From NCBI GenBank assembly GCA_036620675.1, contig JAZHEE010000006.1: a DNA stretch of 64,000 nucleotides. The stretch is one strand, 5' to 3'. The notes under the pieces are model-generated. The model had not been told where the DNA came from. It searched no databases and was given only the letters and a program-made list of their open reading frames with translations. The position numbers and the translations under genes were made by a program. This DNA comes from Jejubacter sp036620675. Lineage in GTDB: Bacteria > Pseudomonadota > Gammaproteobacteria > Enterobacterales > Enterobacteriaceae. This document shows positions 17,246 to 26,593 of this stretch, piece by piece (the first letter of the stretch is position 1; the number at the start of each line of letters is the position of its first letter).

Positions 17246-18033
17246 CCACAGTAACCCGACTGCGCGGCGAACAGCTTCGGCTGGGCTACGGCAAACAGAT
17301 TGTGGCGGATAACCTTAGCGTCACTATTCCGGAAGGAAAGTTTACCGCCATTATCGGCCCTAACGGCTGTGGTAAATCGACGCTGCTGCGTACCCTGAGT
17401 CGCCTGATGAAGCCAATGCACGGCCACGTCTGGCTCGATGGCGAACAAATACAAAACTTCAATACCAAAGAGGTGGCCCGACGTATCGGCCTGCTGGCCC
17501 AGAACGCCAGCGCGCCGGGGGATATCAGCGTACGCGAACTGGTGGCCCGCGGGCGTTATCCCCACCAGCCACTGTTTTCCCGCTGGAGCCAAAAAGACGA
17601 AGAGGCCGTACGTCAGGCCATGCAGGCCACCGCCATTGCGCCACTGGCCGACCAGCCGGTGGATACCCTGTCCGGCGGCCAGCGCCAGCGCGCCTGGATT
17701 GCCATGGTGCTGGCCCAACAGACCGAAATCATGCTGCTGGACGAACCCACCACCTGGCTTGATATCAGTCACCAGATAGACCTGATGGAACTTCTGAGCG
17801 AGCTTAACCGCAATCAGGGCTATACCCTGGCGGCAGTGCTGCACGACCTGAACCAGGCCTGTCGCTACGCCACGCATCTTATCGCCCTGCGCGAAGGAGC
17901 CATCGTCGCCGAAGGGGCGCCGAAAGAAATCGTCACCGCAGAACTTATCGAACGCATCTACGGGCTGCGCTGCATGATTATCAAAGACCCGGTGGCCGGC
18001 ACGCCGCTGGTGGTGCCGCTGGGGCGGGGTTAA
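17242..18033 (+). CDS. fepC: Ferrienterobactin ABC ATPase FepC
   Basis: 263-residue ABC ATPase driving uptake through FepDG. Walker A GPNGCGKST, signature LSGGQRQRAW, Walker B IMLLDEPTT and the switch histidine in VLHDLNQ are all present. The ATG at 17242 is chosen for its ATGA overlap with fepG and match to E. coli FepC; a longer frame from 17134 runs inside fepG. In E. coli fepE follows; here a chaB-like gene follows instead. Confidence 0.96.
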   Translation: MTTVTRLRGEQLRLGYGKQIVADNLSVTIPEGKFTAIIGPNGCGKSTLLRTLSRLMKPMHGHVWLDGEQIQNFNTKEVARRIGLLAQNASAPGDISVRELVARGRYPHQPLFSRWSQKDEEAVRQAMQATAIAPLADQPVDTLSGGQRQRAWIAMVLAQQTEIMLLDEPTTWLDISHQIDLMELLSELNRNQGYTLAAVLHDLNQACRYATHLIALREGAIVAEGAPKEIVTAELIERIYGLRCMIIKDPVAGTPLVVPLGRG

Positions 18034-18099
18034 TCGCACCTGGTGGTAGCAAAAGCTAATCTCGTCCACACTTACCTGTGGAGAAAAAGAGGAGTCGCT

Positions 18100-18330
18100 A
18101 TGCCATACCAAACCACCAGCGTTCTACCGGATAACGTCCGGAATGTGCTGCCGGCCCACGCGCAGGAGATCTACAAAGAGGCGTTCAACAGCGCCTGGTA
18201 TCAATACAAAGACCAGAAGGATCGGCGTGACAATGCCAGCCGGGAAGAGACGGCGCATCGCGTCGCCTGGGCCGCGGTAAAAAACGAGTATCAAAAGGGC
18301 GACGACGATAAGTGGCACAAGAAAAAGTAA
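18100..18330 (+). CDS. chaB: ChaB-family protein
   Basis: 76-residue protein matching E. coli ChaB (MPYQTTSVLPDNVRNVLPAH, EIYKEAFNSAW, RRDNASREETAH, ending DDDKWHKKK). ChaB is described as a regulator of the ChaA cation antiporter, but its function is poorly established. The ATG at 18100 follows AGAGGAG; upstream in-frame codons lack support. The site, between fepC and entF where E. coli carries fepE, is unusual: chaB is normally next to chaA. It may be a second copy. Confidence 0.88.
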   Translation: MPYQTTSVLPDNVRNVLPAHAQEIYKEAFNSAWYQYKDQKDRRDNASREETAHRVAWAAVKNEYQKGDDDKWHKKK

Positions 18331-18335
18331 CCAGT

Positions 18336-18524
18336 AAAAAACGGGTGGCCCGAGCCGCCCGTTGGGACTGCTGACACCCCCTGACCGAACGCATTCGGCC
18401 AGAATAATCAGTAAAATAAACAAGGAAAATCAATCCATTGATTGTCGGCTGATAACGACAAAGAGGGAAAAACCACGTTTTTCCCTCTTTGTCATCAACC
18501 TGGCGGGCGGCCTGAGCCGCCCGT
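18336..18524. terminator. Three hairpins between convergent chaB-like gene and entF
   Basis: A hairpin at about 18339-18362 (GGGTGGC/GCCGCCC) is followed, on the minus strand, by TTTTTT and suits entF transcription. A perfect 16-base stem at 18457-18472/18478-18493 (GACAAAGAGGGAAAAA and its complement) works in both directions. A third, GGGCGGC-CTGA-GCCGCCC at about 18505-18522 followed by TTTC, resembles the first. Together they isolate the two convergent units. Confidence 0.75.
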
Positions 18525-18542
18525 TTCGTCTGTGCTACCGGA

Positions 18543-21500
18543 TTAATCCAGCGCCAGCACCTGTTGCAGTACCGGGCCGATATGGCTAAAGGCATCCGGG
18601 GCGATGATATCTACATGGGCGCAGTCCACCGGGAAGACGGCCAGCTCTCCCACCCACGGCGCCCAGGCGGCCTGGGGCTCCAGTCCAGGCAGAAGGGTTC
18701 GTTCGGCGACAAACAGCGTCGCTTTACCGTCGAAATGCACGCTGTGGGCGCTGGTCAGCAACCGTACCGCATCGCCGTAGTTACCCTCAATGGCGTTGAA
18801 CAACGCATCGGAACCCTGCCCCTGCTGAGCGGCGATAAAGGCTTCACGTTCGCGTTCAATCTCGGCCAGCACGGCGGGATCCAGTTCGTTCGCCCCCTTC
18901 TCTTTCCAGTTTTGGGTCTCCGGCGGCCAGGTGTCCAGCAGCCCCAGGAAGGCCACCTCTTCGCCTGCCTGGCGCAGCCGTGCGGCAATGCCCTGCGCCA
19001 GGGTTCCCCCCAGCGAATAGCCCATCAGGTAATAAGGGCCATGGGGCTGACTGGCGCGCAGCGTCTGCAAATGTCGCTCGCAAACCTGATCCAAACTGGC
19101 GGCCTGCTGCATCGGCCCTTCCGGGCGCGGTGACTGAATGCCCATAATCGACCAGCGCGGATCCAGCCAGCGCGTCAGCACGCTGAACTGCCAGGCGAAG
19201 CCGGAAGCCGGATGGAAGCACCACAGGGTTGGGCCATCGGTTTTGCGTAGCGGTAAGAGGGCTTCGAAACCCGCGCGGCTGGCCTGCTCTTCGTCCTGCC
19301 CGGTAAGCAACCCGGCCAGCCCTTCCACCGTCGACGCCACCATGACCTGCCCCACGGTCACAGGGCGTCTCAGCTCGCTACGCAACTGCGCCGCCAGACG
19401 CATCGCCAGCAGAGAATGGCCGCCCAGCGCAAAGAAATCATCCTGGGCCGAATTAACCTCACACTCCAGCAGGCGCGCAAAGGCGTCCGCCACGGCACGC
19501 TCCAGGCCTGGTTCCGGCGCCCGCCCGCCGCTGTGCTGCGCCAGTTGAGGCAGCGGCAGCGCTTTCCTGTCCAGCTTGCCGTTGGCGCTAAGCGGAAAGG
19601 CCTCCAGCTGTACCAGCGTCACCGGCACCATATGAGGCGGCAGTTGCTGCTGGAGCTGTTCACGCAGGTACCCGACATCAAGCGCCGCGCCAGAGGACGA
19701 TACCAGATACCCCACCAGCTGGCGGGCATCGCCGCCGCTGGCCGCTCCCGGATTGAGCACGCAGGCGTGGGTCACGGCACGGGCTACATCCGGCAACCCC
19801 TGCATTACCCGGTCAATCTCCCCCAGCTCGATACGCTGACCGCGCAGCTTGAGCTGATCGTCGCTACGCCCCAGATATTCCACGGCGCCGTTCGGCAGCC
19901 AGCGCGCCACATCGCCGGTGCGGTACATCCGCTCGCCGGGCGCGAAAGGATCGGCAATAAAGCGGCTGGCGGTCAGGTCCGGACGCGACAGATAGCCCTG
20001 AGCCAGTTGAATGCCGGTCAGATAAAGATCGCCGGCAATCCCCGGCGCCACGGGCTGCATATCGCCATCCAGAATACGCAGCCCGGTATTCCATACCGGC
20101 CAGCCGATCGGCACGCTGCTGCCGGTCACCGCAGCCAGATGTTCACCGTAAGCGGGATACCAGCTCACATCCACCGCCGCTTCGGTCGGCCCATAGAGGT
20201 TATGCAGCGGCGCCCCGATCAGCCGTTGCCACTCCCGGCAAAGGTCGGCGGGCAGCGCTTCGCCACTGCAGAACACCCGCCGCAGGCTGGCGCAGCAGCC
20301 AACGGCCTGTTCATTGTTCAGCGCCGCCACAAAGGCCGAAAGCATCGAAGGCACGAAATGGGTGGTAGTGACCTGCCAGCGGGCGAACAGCTGCTGCAAC
20401 GCCTGGGGATCGCGATGCGCCTCCGGCGGCGCCATCACCAGCCGCGCCCCCACCATCAGCGGCCAGAAGAACTCCCAGACCGATACATCGAAGCTGCACG
20501 GCGTTTTTTGCAGCACCACGTCATCAGCCCCCATCGGGTAGTGGTTCTGCATCCACAGCAGGCGGTTGACGATAGCCTGCTGTCCCACCATCACCCCTTT
20601 CGGGCGGCCGGTAGAGCCGGAAGTAAAGATCACATAGGCCGTGTGTTCCGAACGAGAGATCCCCGGCACGGCCTGATCGATTTCACCGTCGAGCGGCTGG
20701 GTCAGACGTAGCGCCGTCAGCCCTGGAAGATCGGCAAAGCGCTCCGCCTGCCGGTCGTCGGTAATCATCAGGCGCGGCGCGGCGTCTTCCAGCATCATGC
20801 GCAGCCGTTCATCCGGGTAGCCGGTGTCCAGCGGCAGCCATGCGGCCCCCACTTCGACAATGGCCTGCAGAGCCAGCGACAGAAAGACCGAACGCGGCTG
20901 AGCCACCGCCACGATATCACCGGGTTGAACCCCCTGCTCAATCAACTGGCGGGCCAGCAGCAGCACCTGGCGGCGCATTTCGCGATAGCTAAACTGCCAG
21001 TCATCGTCCGCCAGCGCTGGCGCATCCGGCGTTAACCGTGCCTGACGGGCGATATACTGACTCAGGGTACCCGGCTCCAGCATCCGTTCGGTGGCGTTCA
21101 CCTGCGCAATCAACGCCTTTTCATCGTCAAGCATAACGTCGGCCTGGCGGCACGGCAGCTGCGGCTCCCGGGCAAACTGCTTTAACAGCCGCGGCAGACG
21201 CGCGATATGGCGCGCCAGAACCTCTGCGTCGTAGCGTTCGTTATTGGCCAGAACCTCCATCGATAGCTCGCCCTGCTCGCCCAGATACAGCGCGATCTCC
21301 AGATCGCGTACCGGGCCGGAGGCAAGCTGATGGGTAATCCCCTCAATGCCGTCAAAATCCAGACGATAGTCGAACATCTTCAGGTTAATTACCGGGCCGT
21401 AGAGCGGCTCGCCGTCCACCACCCTTCCTGTATCGCGCTGAATCTGTTCGGCGTCGTAGCGCTGATGGCGACGCAGTTTTTTCATCTGCTGCGCCAGGTC

Positions 21501-22466
21501 GGCGGCAAGGGTCATCAGCGTGGCATCGGGAGCGATACGCACCGCATAAGGCAGCACGTTCAGTACCGGCCCGGTAGCGCACAGCGCCGCAGAGCCGATC
21601 CGGCGCATAAAGATAAAACCAGCGGCGAATTCAGCCCGGTTGCTAAGGCGCCCCAGCCACAGGGAGATCAGCGCCAGCGCCATATCGGCGCCGGAAAGCG
21701 ACTGACTCTGGGCCGCCAGATGGCGAAAATCATCGCTATCGAAGACGACCTTGTGACGGATCAATTGGGTAGTGGAGCCCTGACCGCTCAGGGGCAGATC
21801 CGACAGCGATGCCGGCGGCGGAAGCTGACTTGCCTGTTCCGCCCAGAAAGCCGCATCGCGCTGCCAGGCAGGCGCCTGGCGGTAACGCTGATACTCCTCA
21901 ACCACTTCCCGGAACGGAATGAACGGCGAAGGCTCCGGCGCCTGCTGGCGGCGCAGCGCGGTATAAATATTGGCGATACGCCGGGTAATGGCGGTAAAGC
22001 TAAAGCCGTCCACCACCATATGGTGATAGCGCTGATACCAGTACCAGCGCCGATCGCCAATGCGTAGCAGCTCGTGATGATAGAGCGGTTTGCCGCTGGC
22101 CAGACGCAAGTCCTGAGCGAGATCCCGTTGCATCCTCGTACGCGCCGCCGCAACAGGATCGTCACTGGCGCGCAAATCCACAATCCCTGGCTCATCAAAA
22201 CGGAAATCGTCATCAACCCACTGGATCGCTTCGCCGTCGCGCTCGCCAAAGCGCATCCGCAACGTATCCGCTTCGGCCATTCCGGCCAGAATCGCCTTGG
22301 TCAACAGCGCGCAGTCCAGCTCGCCGTTCAGCTCCACGTAGTGGGCCACGCTCCAGGCATTGGCCTGGGGTGAAAGTTGATCCGCCATCCAGATTCCGGG
22401 CTGGGCCGCCACCAGCGGCATCTCGTTTTGGGTAATGACGGGCGTAATGACCTCTGAGTCTGTCAT
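18543..22466 (-). CDS. entF: Enterobactin synthetase component F (NRPS)
   Basis: 1307-residue nonribosomal peptide synthetase with domains C-A-PCP-TE. The condensation motif HHMVVDG is near residue 147, the serine-activating adenylation domain covers roughly 480-980 (FTSGSTGRPKGVMVG, YRTGDVARWLPNG), the carrier serine is near 1019 in LGGHSLLAMR, and the thioesterase GYSLGG is near 1150. It condenses serine with EntB-bound dihydroxybenzoate three times and cyclises enterobactin. Slightly longer than E. coli EntF (1293) through an N-terminal extension and a linker. Operon fes-ybdZ-entF. Confidence 0.97.
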   Translation of the reverse strand: MTDSEVITPVITQNEMPLVAAQPGIWMADQLSPQANAWSVAHYVELNGELDCALLTKAILAGMAEADTLRMRFGERDGEAIQWVDDDFRFDEPGIVDLRASDDPVAAARTRMQRDLAQDLRLASGKPLYHHELLRIGDRRWYWYQRYHHMVVDGFSFTAITRRIANIYTALRRQQAPEPSPFIPFREVVEEYQRYRQAPAWQRDAAFWAEQASQLPPPASLSDLPLSGQGSTTQLIRHKVVFDSDDFRHLAAQSQSLSGADMALALISLWLGRLSNRAEFAAGFIFMRRIGSAALCATGPVLNVLPYAVRIAPDATLMTLAADLAQQMKKLRRHQRYDAEQIQRDTGRVVDGEPLYGPVINLKMFDYRLDFDGIEGITHQLASGPVRDLEIALYLGEQGELSMEVLANNERYDAEVLARHIARLPRLLKQFAREPQLPCRQADVMLDDEKALIAQVNATERMLEPGTLSQYIARQARLTPDAPALADDDWQFSYREMRRQVLLLARQLIEQGVQPGDIVAVAQPRSVFLSLALQAIVEVGAAWLPLDTGYPDERLRMMLEDAAPRLMITDDRQAERFADLPGLTALRLTQPLDGEIDQAVPGISRSEHTAYVIFTSGSTGRPKGVMVGQQAIVNRLLWMQNHYPMGADDVVLQKTPCSFDVSVWEFFWPLMVGARLVMAPPEAHRDPQALQQLFARWQVTTTHFVPSMLSAFVAALNNEQAVGCCASLRRVFCSGEALPADLCREWQRLIGAPLHNLYGPTEAAVDVSWYPAYGEHLAAVTGSSVPIGWPVWNTGLRILDGDMQPVAPGIAGDLYLTGIQLAQGYLSRPDLTASRFIADPFAPGERMYRTGDVARWLPNGAVEYLGRSDDQLKLRGQRIELGEIDRVMQGLPDVARAVTHACVLNPGAASGGDARQLVGYLVSSSGAALDVGYLREQLQQQLPPHMVPVTLVQLEAFPLSANGKLDRKALPLPQLAQHSGGRAPEPGLERAVADAFARLLECEVNSAQDDFFALGGHSLLAMRLAAQLRSELRRPVTVGQVMVASTVEGLAGLLTGQDEEQASRAGFEALLPLRKTDGPTLWCFHPASGFAWQFSVLTRWLDPRWSIMGIQSPRPEGPMQQAASLDQVCERHLQTLRASQPHGPYYLMGYSLGGTLAQGIAARLRQAGEEVAFLGLLDTWPPETQNWKEKGANELDPAVLAEIEREREAFIAAQQGQGSDALFNAIEGNYGDAVRLLTSAHSVHFDGKATLFVAERTLLPGLEPQAAWAPWVGELAVFPVDCAHVDIIAPDAFSHIGPVLQQVLALD

Positions 22467-22475
22467 TCGTAACCT

Positions 22476-22691
22476 CTACTGAAGACGGCGGGAAACAAAA
22501 TGGGTGGGCTGCAGATCCTGCCAGTGGCTGTCGAGCCACTGATAGCATTGCTGCTGGCTCTGTGGACCGGTCACCGCATGCCACCCCACAGGTAGGGCAC
22601 AGTGCGACGGCCACAGGCTGTACTGCATCAGATCGTTTGCGAGAATAAGAAATTGTCCTAAGCGGTCGTCGAAGGGATTATTGTGTTCCAT
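22476..22691 (-). CDS. ybdZ: MbtH-like protein YbdZ
   Basis: 71-residue MbtH-family chaperone that binds and activates the EntF adenylation domain. The family core NPFDD, SLWP and GWHAV is present (MEHNNPFDDRLGQFLILAND). It lies ten bases upstream of entF and 46 bases after fes, the usual place. Confidence 0.95.
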   Translation of the reverse strand: MEHNNPFDDRLGQFLILANDLMQYSLWPSHCALPVGWHAVTGPQSQQQCYQWLDSHWQDLQPTHFVSRRLQ

Positions 22692-22737
22692 GCCTTACTC
22701 CTGTCAATATCAAGGGCGCAGACGTGCCATAGTGCTG

Positions 22738-23958
22738 CTATGAGGATGGCGCCGCACTCCACAAAGCGCGCAGTCCATCGATCAGACCGCCCCGCCAGCA
22801 AAGCGCATCGTGCCCGCCTTCCACCTCGCGCCAGAAAAGTTGCCGCTGTGTTTTTTGTAATAAAGGCACCAGATGCTGATGCGCCTGGTGAATCACGGGT
22901 TCACGCAGCCCCGCCTCCAGAAAAATTTTGACCGGCTTCTGGCCGATAGCCCCTTTGCGCAGACTCTCTACCAGCCAGCCGGGGGTATCACCGTCGCCGC
23001 GATTCGGCCACCAGAACGAGCCGGACTGGCTCAGGGCGCAGCCGAAGCGCTCCGGCCAGTGCAGGGTGGCATACAGGGCTGACAGGCCGCCGAAACTTTG
23101 CCCCGCCACCACGGTAGTTTCCGGGGCTTCCCGCCAGGCCTCGTCGCGGCGTACCAGCGGCAACAGCTCTTCCTGCACCGCCAGCCAGAAGTCGGGATTA
23201 CAGGGCAGTTCGCGGCCGCGATGAACGTTATCGATAGCGTCGATCAACACATAAAGCGCTGGCGGCAGCTCGCCCGCCCGGGTCTGCGCCTGAAGCGCAG
23301 GCCAGACCGGCATGCTCTGCGCCCAGAACTGACCGTCGAGCAGAATGGCTAACGGTCGCTGCTGCGGGTTCTCTGCGCCGGTCGCAAAGATCCAGACGCG
23401 CCGCTGATTACCCAGACGCTGGCTATGCCACTGAATACAGCGGGCCGGCAGCGCGGCGGGATGCGTCTCTTCCCAGCCTGGCTGGGCCGGCGCCAGAGGC
23501 AGATGCAGCGCCGATACCGGATGACCGCGCCCGCCGCGCCAGCTGTGGGGATTAAAAGGATCGGCGATGGCCTGAGGCAACAGCTTGCGCCAGCCTTCAC
23601 GCAGCGCCTGACGATCGGGAACCGCAGAGAGCGCCTCTGGTGAAAAATCCTGTTCGCGGTCAGAAGGAATCAGGCAGTAGCTGCCGCGCCAGGCGGCAGG
23701 CAGCCGGGTGTTCCAGCGCCAGACATCGGTGCCGGGTATCCGGCTCAGACTGACGGGCTGCGACCGCTGATGATGATCGGTGACGCCGGTAATATAGAGC
23801 CAGACGTGACGCACCCGGGAGCGCCGCTCGTCACCCGCCGGATCGCGCCAGAAAAAACTGACCATGCATTGCGTATCATCCAACGGCTCTACCGCAGGGA
23901 TCCCCTGCTGCTGTCTTGCCTGCCACCAGGCTTCACTTCCGGTTACCAGCGCGTCCAC
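22738..23958 (-). CDS. fes: Enterochelin esterase Fes
   Basis: 406-residue cytoplasmic esterase that hydrolyses the trilactone of imported ferric enterobactin to release iron. The catalytic serine lies in VVAGQSFGGLSALYATLHWP and the catalytic His in EGGHDALCWRGGL. The start is GTG at 23956-23958 with a weak site. It is first in fes-ybdZ-entF and divergent from fepA across a 272-base gap containing a Fur box. Confidence 0.96.
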   Translation of the reverse strand: MDALVTGSEAWWQARQQQGIPAVEPLDDTQCMVSFFWRDPAGDERRSRVRHVWLYITGVTDHHQRSQPVSLSRIPGTDVWRWNTRLPAAWRGSYCLIPSDREQDFSPEALSAVPDRQALREGWRKLLPQAIADPFNPHSWRGGRGHPVSALHLPLAPAQPGWEETHPAALPARCIQWHSQRLGNQRRVWIFATGAENPQQRPLAILLDGQFWAQSMPVWPALQAQTRAGELPPALYVLIDAIDNVHRGRELPCNPDFWLAVQEELLPLVRRDEAWREAPETTVVAGQSFGGLSALYATLHWPERFGCALSQSGSFWWPNRGDGDTPGWLVESLRKGAIGQKPVKIFLEAGLREPVIHQAHQHLVPLLQKTQRQLFWREVEGGHDALCWRGGLIDGLRALWSAAPSS

Positions 23959-24023
23959 TAAAGCTTAACCCTATGTTAATCAAGGTAAAAAGAGAGTCAG
24001 ATCGAAAATAATAGATAATATTA

Positions 24024-24042
24024 TTGATAATTATTTTCATTT
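24024..24042. promoter_or_regulatory. Fur box, fes/fepA divergent promoters
   Basis: TTGATAATTATTTTCATTT differs by one base from the box upstream of entC (12752-12770). It lies 66 bases before fes and 190 bases before fepA, within an AT-rich stretch with further GATAAT-like units at about 24013-24022. Fur control of both directions is likely. Confidence 0.8.
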
Positions 24043-24096
24043 GCAATAGCGTATTTCGGCGCAGCGGCCGGAAGACGCCGTCATGCAGGAAAAACA

Positions 24097-24234
24097 ATAA
24101 ATAAGCGCCTTACCGCCTTCCTCATCACCGGAATGGTGGTCTTTGGCTGTATCAAAACAGGCATTAGCCTCCTTCCCGCTGGGGACACAGCAACGGTAAG
24201 GGTGGCAGAGAAAAGCAGGACTCTCGATCCATGA
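24097..24234 (+). CDS. Possible short leader ORF coupled to fepA
   Basis: A 45-codon frame upstream of fepA ends in ATGA (24231-24234), so its stop overlaps the fepA start. Read from 24097 it encodes (x)NKRLTAFLITGMVVFGC... followed by a short polar tail, resembling a basic-hydrophobic membrane leader. The first codon would be ATA, seven bases after an AGGA site; the first in-frame ATG is at 24133 and has only a GGA directly before it. It could be a decayed or non-canonically started leader peptide controlling fepA. I do not recognise a family. Confidence 0.3.
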   Translation: MNKRLTAFLITGMVVFGCIKTGISLLPAGDTATVRVAEKSRTLDP

Positions 24235-26531
24235 ACAAGAAGATTCAGTATTCACTGGCCATGCTGATTAACTTCAGTGTCTACGGTGGCGCACTATCGG
24301 CGCAGGCGGCAGACCCCGCCACGGCGGAAGAAAGCAGCGCCGACGCTTCTGGCAACGTTAGTCAGGGCGGCGTATCCGACACTGCCGGCACGGGCGATAC
24401 CTCCCCGATTAGCGACGAAGACACCATGGTGGTGACCGCCGCTGAACAGAACTTACAGGCCCCCGGCGTTTCCACCATCACCGCCGACGAAATTAAAAAG
24501 CGCCCACCCGCGCGCGACGTTTCGGAAATCATTCGCACCATGCCGGGAGTTAACCTGACCGGTAACTCCACCAGCGGCCAGCGCGGCAATAACCGCCAGA
24601 TCGATATTCGCGGTATGGGCCCGGAAAACACCCTGATTCTGGTGGACGGCAAGCCCGTCACCAGCCGCAACTCGGTTCGCCTTGGCTGGCGCGGCGAGCG
24701 CGATACCCGCGGCGACAGCAACTGGGTACCGCCGGAGATGATCGATCGCATTGAAGTGATTCGCGGCCCGGCCGCGGCGCGCTACGGCAACGGAGCGGCC
24801 GGTGGCGTGGTAAATATCATCACCAAACGCAGCGATAAAACGTGGCACGGCAGCTGGAATACTTACTTCAACGTTCCCGAGCATAAAGACGAAGGCTCAA
24901 CCAAACGCACCAACTTCAGCCTCACCGGTCCCATGGGCGACGCACTCAGCTTCCGCCTGTGGGGAAACCTCGACAAAACCCAGGCCGACGGGCGACTGAT
25001 TAACGAAGGGCACCAGTCGGAGCGTACCGGCATTTATGCCGATACCGTTCCCGCCGGTCGCGAAGGGGTCATCAATAAAGCCATTAACGGCCAGCTGCGT
25101 TGGGAATTCGCCCCCATGCAGGCGCTGGAATTCGAAGCGGGCTACAGCCGTCAGGGCAATCTCTACGCCGGAGATACCCAGAACACCAACACCAATGACC
25201 TGGTGAAAAAGAAGTACGGTTCAGAAACCAACCGCCTCTATCGTCAGACTTACTCAGTCACCTGGACCGGCGCCTGGGATAACGGCGTCAGCACCAACAC
25301 CTGGGCCCAGTACGAACGCACCCGTAACTCCCGCCTGGATGAAGGTCTGGCGGGGGGAACCGAAGGACTCTTCTCCAGCGATGACTACGTGAATATCGAT
25401 CTCAGCGATATCATGCTGCACAGCGAAGTGAACATCCCGTTCGACTTTCTGTTTAACCAGAACCTGACGCTGGGTAGCGAATGGAACCAGCAGAAGATGA
25501 AGGATAACGCCTCCAATACCCAGAATCTGGCAGGCGGCGGGGTTAACGGAATCAGCGATAACCGCAGTCCCTACACCCAGGCCCAGATCTTCTCGCTGTT
25601 CGCCGAAGATAACATCGAACTGACCGACTCCACGATGCTGACGCCAGCGCTGCGTTTCGACCATCACAGTATCGTCGGCAACAACTGGAGCCCGTCGCTT
25701 AACCTGACCCAGGGACTGACCGACGATTTGACCCTGAAAATGGGCATCGCCCGGGCCTACAAAGCGCCGAGCCTCTATCAGACCAACCCCAACTATCTGC
25801 TCTACAGTAAAGGCCAGGGCTGCTTCGCCAGCGGTACCCCCTGCTATTTACAGGGTAACAAAGACCTGAAGGCGGAAACCAGCATCAACAAAGAGATTGG
25901 CCTGGAATTCAAACGCGACGGCTGGCTGGCCGGAGTGACCTGGTTTCGCAACGACTACCGCGACAAAATCGAAGCGGGTTACTCCCCGGAGTACACTAAC
26001 GCTTCCGGCACCAATATCTACAAGTGGGAGAACGTGCCTAAAGCGGTGGTGGAAGGGCTGGAAGGCACCCTGAATATTCCGGTGAGCGATACCGTGACCT
26101 GGAGCAACAACCTGACCTGGATGCTGCAGAGTAAGAACAAAGAGACCGGCGATCGCCTGTCGATCATCCCGGAATATACCCTGAACTCCACCCTGAGCTG
26201 GCAGGTGCGCGAAGATCTGTCGCTGCAGAGCACCTTTACCTGGTACGGCAGCCAGACGCCGAAGAAATACAACTATAAGGGCGAGCACGTGAGCGGCAGC
26301 GAAAGCGATAAGGTCAGCCCCTACAGCATTATGGGTCTGAGCGCCACCTGGGATGCCACCAAAAACGTTAGCCTGACGGCGGGCGTCGACAACCTGTTCG
26401 ACAAACGCCACTGGCGCGCGGGCAATGCCCAGACAACCGGCGGCGACAAAGGCTATATGGCGGGCGCGGGCGCCGCAACCTTTAACGAGCCCGGTCGCAC
26501 CTGGTATATGAGCATCAATACTCAGTTCTGA
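24231..26531 (+). CDS. fepA: Outer-membrane ferrienterobactin receptor FepA
   Basis: 766-residue TonB-dependent receptor (E. coli 746). The signal peptide ends near residue 26 (LSAQA). A TonB box-like EDTMVVTAAEQN precedes the plug domain (GVSTITADEIKKRPPARDVS, RGMGPENTLILVDGKPV, RGPAAARYGNGAAGGVVNI), followed by a 22-strand barrel ending in NTQF with terminal Phe. It also serves as entry point for some colicins and phages in E. coli. A strong terminator follows at 26538-26564. Unlike E. coli, no entD lies alongside. Confidence 0.97.
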   Translation: MNKKIQYSLAMLINFSVYGGALSAQAADPATAEESSADASGNVSQGGVSDTAGTGDTSPISDEDTMVVTAAEQNLQAPGVSTITADEIKKRPPARDVSEIIRTMPGVNLTGNSTSGQRGNNRQIDIRGMGPENTLILVDGKPVTSRNSVRLGWRGERDTRGDSNWVPPEMIDRIEVIRGPAAARYGNGAAGGVVNIITKRSDKTWHGSWNTYFNVPEHKDEGSTKRTNFSLTGPMGDALSFRLWGNLDKTQADGRLINEGHQSERTGIYADTVPAGREGVINKAINGQLRWEFAPMQALEFEAGYSRQGNLYAGDTQNTNTNDLVKKKYGSETNRLYRQTYSVTWTGAWDNGVSTNTWAQYERTRNSRLDEGLAGGTEGLFSSDDYVNIDLSDIMLHSEVNIPFDFLFNQNLTLGSEWNQQKMKDNASNTQNLAGGGVNGISDNRSPYTQAQIFSLFAEDNIELTDSTMLTPALRFDHHSIVGNNWSPSLNLTQGLTDDLTLKMGIARAYKAPSLYQTNPNYLLYSKGQGCFASGTPCYLQGNKDLKAETSINKEIGLEFKRDGWLAGVTWFRNDYRDKIEAGYSPEYTNASGTNIYKWENVPKAVVEGLEGTLNIPVSDTVTWSNNLTWMLQSKNKETGDRLSIIPEYTLNSTLSWQVREDLSLQSTFTWYGSQTPKKYNYKGEHVSGSESDKVSPYSIMGLSATWDATKNVSLTAGVDNLFDKRHWRAGNAQTTGGDKGYMAGAGAATFNEPGRTWYMSINTQF

Positions 26532-26537
26532 TGCGAT

Positions 26538-26564
26538 AAGGGAGGGCTTTTGCCCTCCCTTTTT
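26538..26564 (+). terminator. Rho-independent terminator after fepA
   Basis: Perfect 10-base stem AAGGGAGGGC/GCCCTCCCTT with TTTT loop and a following TTTT run, starting six bases after the fepA stop. It also faces the convergent reductase gene. Confidence 0.92.
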
Positions 26565-26593
26565 CTTACCGTAAATGATATCCGGCGGCCTCG

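Noticed and set aside
19416..20711. 431-codon plus-strand frame opposite entF
   Set aside because: Antisense to the entF adenylation domain, no motif, composition typical of a shadow of GC-rich coding sequence.
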